64,000 bases of DNA from Selaginella tamariscina (lineage: Eukaryota; Streptophyta; Lycopodiopsida; Selaginellales; Selaginellaceae). The stretch covers positions 80,072 to 144,071 of the forward strand of contig PUQB01000313.1 in assembly GCA_003024785.1 (NCBI GenBank), read 5' to 3'. Below the pieces are notes generated by a model that worked only from the letters and a program-made list of their open reading frames with translations, searched no databases and was not told where the DNA came from. Of the stretch, positions 60,536 through 64,000 are shown one piece after another (the first letter of the stretch is position 1; every line of letters begins with the position of its first letter). The position numbers and the translations under genes were made by a program.

Positions 60536-60678
60536 CTTTGTTTTGCAGGTACGACAGGGCACGAGGAGCTGTAATAGGGAAAAAGGATGTGGAGCTGGAG
60601 TATTTGGAGGAGGCATTTACAACATCAAATTGGATTGTGCGTATATATAAGCTTAAGCCTCCTTCAAACAGGAAGTAG
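57400..60678 (+). CDS. STT3: STT3, catalytic subunit of oligosaccharyltransferase
   Basis: Exons 57400-58320, 58375-58890, 59366-59479, 59547-59658, 59818-60046, 60143-60265, 60326-60385, 60549-60678. The ER membrane enzyme transfers the lipid-linked glycan to Asn of nascent proteins. Motifs: first DXD-type [10 protein letters not shown], second [17 protein letters not shown], and the acceptor-binding WWDYG with [16 protein letters not shown]. Many membrane segments fill the first half. One extra T in the run 58528-58532 and one missing T at 58701-58704 throw about 175 bases out of frame; the [13 protein letters not shown] stretch is encoded perfectly in the other frame. The 54-nt intron 58321-58374 is stop-free and a multiple of three, so retained and spliced forms both stay open. 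STT3A and STT3B cannot be told apart here. Confidence 0.92.
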
Positions 60679-63600
60679 TTTAAGTTTAAGCTTGATTAGT
60701 GACTTCATCTTGTTGAGTTTAACTTAAGACGGGGAAAAAAACACAATTTTCCTTTTCTCTTTCATTTTCTGCTAATCAAAGTTGGGTTAGTAAGCTATAT
60801 GTACTTATTTATATAACATTATATGCGTTCTTTTGTTACAGCGCAATTTTGTTAATTTGCCTAGGGCAAACACATACATACACACACGTGCCCAAAGTGT
60901 ATGTGTATACAGGTAAGTGCCCTTCAATATACAATATAACGTATACAAATATTCTAGTATACATTATACATAAATATAATGAAACTAAAATGAGATTCCA
61001 ACTGTGTTAATCAAGTGCTATAGAGATTAGAAATAGTTGATAAGTTAAGTCTTGATATAACGCATGTAAAAGCTTGTAATATTAATGTCATGCAACTTTA
61101 AGTCTATGGAATTGTTTATTAAACCCAAGCTTATAATATTAATGTCACTCAAGTTTATATTGTTTGATCTAAGCACGTTAGTATAGTATAAAGATTTATT
61201 TATTTTTATTTATATCTATTCATGTTTATTTATAAACACACGAATATATTTTTTTCATTATTTATTATTTATTTATAATATTATATAATTTCATTAATAA
61301 TCCTTAATATCCTAAGTCTTACATATTTAAATCTTATTTATCATCTTATTATTCAATTATACTAAAGAGATAATAAAAGAAAAAAGAACTTGCATTGCTT
61401 CATAATTTAATTATAATAATAATATTGGAAGTAATGCATGGAATAATTATATAGTGTTACTGAAATTGTAAATACACAATTGTTTGATTAGAAGGTTTCA
61501 CATAATATTTTGAGGCACTATTTAATATGTAATAATTTTAATTAAATATTTAATGAAAAGCTCTTTTAACATCATTAGACTATACTAAATAAATACTTAA
61601 TAATGAAATAAAATATTGGATCTTTAAATATTTATAAATATATTTTAATTATTGGTATTTACATAACTTAGGTTATGTGTGAAAAGTTAAAGAGAATAAA
61701 TAATGTTACATTTACATAAATAATAAATACTTAACATTCTAACACATTCGTAATCATGGATATTACATAGAAAATTTTTATAAATAAGCTTTTATATAAG
61801 ATCCATATTATATAATTTTAAATATAATAGCATAGACATGTTTTTAAAAAGTGTGTCAAAAAGGACACAGATATTAATTTTAAAATCATTTTTGTGTTTA
61901 TTATAATAAGATTTTAATTATTTATTATACATAATAACATTAAAAGGTTCTTAAATGAGTTATTAAGAATGTATTTAATGAATCAAATCTAGTCAATAAT
62001 TAAATTAAAGAATTATTAAGTTGTTTATTAAACTTATTATAAATAAGGATTTACAATTTATAATAAAATTAAAACAATTATTTTATAAGAAAAACTTAGT
62101 AAAATATAATTAACGTTTTAATTTTATTATATACTTTTAATTTTTAAACATTTAAAGTGTGAAGTAAAATAATTATAAAAATTATTATCTTTTATCTATG
62201 TAAATTAAATATTTATTAAAACATGAAAAAGGTCTTGTAAAAAGAGGTGAAGAAAATTTAATTTTTTTTAAAGATGAAGAAGTCTTTTTTTTTAAGAAAA
62301 AAATGAAAACATATAATTTAAACAACTTAATAAATAATTTTTTCTTTAAATATGTATTGTTAATTCTTATGCATTATCAATTACTTTATATTTTAAACAC
62401 CTCATTTGTAATTAAACATATGACTTTGAGGCAATATTTCTAGATAATTAATTACAAAAAATATATTATAATCTAAATTAGATAAATCTTTTTTTTAACC
62501 ATTGAACTTTTTATTAAAAATATATATTGCAAACAACATAATTTATAACATTTTTCTATAAAAGCCCTCACAACTTACAATTTAAACAATTATAAATAAT
62601 TAAATAGTATTATTAATATAAAAAAAATAATTCATTGTCATTCGTACCATATGTTAATATTCTTAACTATTACATGTAAGATAATTATAACAATGTAATG
62701 TTCAAATAAATTATTGTTTTATCAATTTAATTAATAAGAATGTTATGAATTGCAAAAATTTGAATTCAAATTTATCATATTAATTATTAAGATAAGAAAA
62801 TTGAAATAACGATTTCATTATGTTACTTAACATGAATATAAAACTTGTTTTAATATAATAATAATAATAATTTAATTTGAGTTATTTAACCTGAATTAAA
62901 GTTAGTTCAAAGAGTTTGAGTTTAAAACTAATTTCAATATTATTATTAATTTATCAAATAAATTAATTTAATTTTAAAATTAACTTAAATATTAATTATT
63001 ATTATTTATTTTTCGACTTCAATAAAGCTTTTTGAGGGCTCTTCTTTTGTTTAAAAGATGTGTTTACTTTTACATTTTTATTAAGTTATTTAATTTAAAT
63101 TATAAATTAATTTATGAATTTGAATTTAAAACTAGTTTTAATACAATTATTGTTATTACTTAACTTGAATTAGAAGTTAATTTATTAAATTTAAATTTAT
63201 CTCTAATACCAATTAATATTATTATTTAACTTTAATATTGTTATAACCCTCGATAGACCATGTCACTTATTATAATAATAATAATAATAAAAATTCCATT
63301 ATTTATTATAGGTAAAGTTGCCCAATAGACTTATTATTAATTATAATTATTATTTAACTTAAATTATAAGTTAGCTTGTACATACCACCAATGTTTAATT
63401 TAAATAGTCAATTTGGCATTTTCAAATGCCAAATTGACAACTTAAATTAAACATTGTATACCACGTCATTTACTTAATATATTATAATTATTTTATGAGT
63501 GGATTAATAGTTATCCCAATAGACTTAAAGACAACTTTAATATTCACTGTTATAGTTGTTTAATTTGAGTTTTAAATTTGATCCAATATTAATTATTATA

Positions 63601-64000
63601 TTACTTGTTATGAATTAACAATTAATTTATTATAGCTCTCAATAAACCACATTATTGATATAATTAATTCATAATAATTCATTATAGACCATGCCATATA
63701 CTTAACTCCTATACTAATTGTTATAAGTAGTTAATTTGAATTTAAACTATTTATATTTTATACCTATTGGTATTGTTATTGTTATTTAAGGAATTAGCTT
63801 GTTATAGTCTCTATTATTTACCAAGTGAACATTATAATTGTGCATGGCAAACCATGTTATTTATTTAATTATGTAATTATATATTAGTTGTTACAATTAC
63901 TTAGCCTAAGCTCTAGATATTTGACTTTGATATGAGTTATTTAGCATGAATTAGAACCATTTAATAATTGTTATGGCAGTTGTAATTAAATGAGTGTTCA
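60679..64000. other. AT-rich intergenic region with degenerate tandem-like repeats
   Basis: No gene seen. From about 62800 the sequence becomes a degenerate series of units with words like TTATTTAACTTGAATTA, AAGTTAATTTATTA, and TCTCAATARACCA (63250, 63640) or ATAGACCATG (63255, 63685). This looks like a decayed satellite or an old element family. Confidence 0.5.
63390..63455. repeat. 32-bp inverted repeat with 2-nt loop
   Basis: Arms 63390-63421 (AATGTTTAATTTAAATAGTC...) and 63424-63455 (...GACAACTTAAATTAAACATT) pair along their whole length with two or three mismatches; the centre is CAATTTGGCATTTTCAAATG. Confidence 0.85.

Overview
The window looks like nuclear DNA of a land plant, most likely a lycophyte of the Selaginella type (inference). 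The reasons are: many intronless, highly repetitive PPR genes in the PLS style; multi-exon genes with short GT-AG introns (many 54 to 250 nt) full of TG/AC microsatellites; plastid-type EF-P, sirohydrochlorin ferrochelatase and HISN7; and long, very AT-rich intergenic DNA with MITE-like repeats and LTR retrotransposon fossils. No tRNA, rRNA or CRISPR was seen.

Layout. 1-0.4 kb: end of a Copia fossil. 0.4-2.0 kb: an unidentified multi-exon gene with a strong hairpin inside it. 3.5-5.3 kb: decayed PPR pseudogene. 7.5-11.2 kb: two divergently oriented paralogues for small secreted Gly-Gly-Pro (collagen-like) proteins, with a PPR gene between them. 11.2-13.2 kb: a PPR gene whose first exon carries a DUF3820-like domain. 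13.6-29 kb: a transposon graveyard. It holds a Copia fossil, a HAK/KUP potassium-transporter exon relic, a second Copia split by a gag-only LTR element, that element in turn split by a younger copy of the same family, and a 1.6-kb solo LTR. 30.1-36.2 kb: divergent pair EF-P (-) and CLC-f chloride channel (+). 38.6-39.9 kb: Ty3/gypsy pol fossil. 40.9-43.3 kb: TM9SF (EMP70) pseudogene. 43.5-45.4 kb: unidentified decaying gene with an internal inverted duplication. 46.1-49.9 kb: SirB and HISN7 head-to-tail on the minus strand. 49.9-54.3 kb: two convergent PPR paralogues. 54.6-55.7 kb: glutathione peroxidase. 57.4-60.7 kb: STT3 oligosaccharyltransferase. 60.7-64 kb: AT-rich DNA without genes.

A window-wide observation is that almost every conserved gene (EF-P, CLC-f, SirB, HISN7, GPX, STT3 and the PPRs) is broken by one to three short indels, mostly one base at a homopolymer, while its splice sites and motifs stay intact. 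Residual long-read consensus error explains this better than parallel pseudogenisation, so protein models here should be made with indel tolerance. By contrast PPR-A, TM9SF, the HAK exon and the 43.5-45.4 kb gene show real decay.

The genes are ordinary, functionally unrelated nuclear loci (plastid translation, siroheme and histidine synthesis, redox, N-glycosylation, anion transport) plus organelle-RNA PPR factors. The most novel items are the collagen-like secreted pair, the DUF3820-PPR fusion, the inverted-duplicated gene and the protease-bearing, RT-less LTR family.
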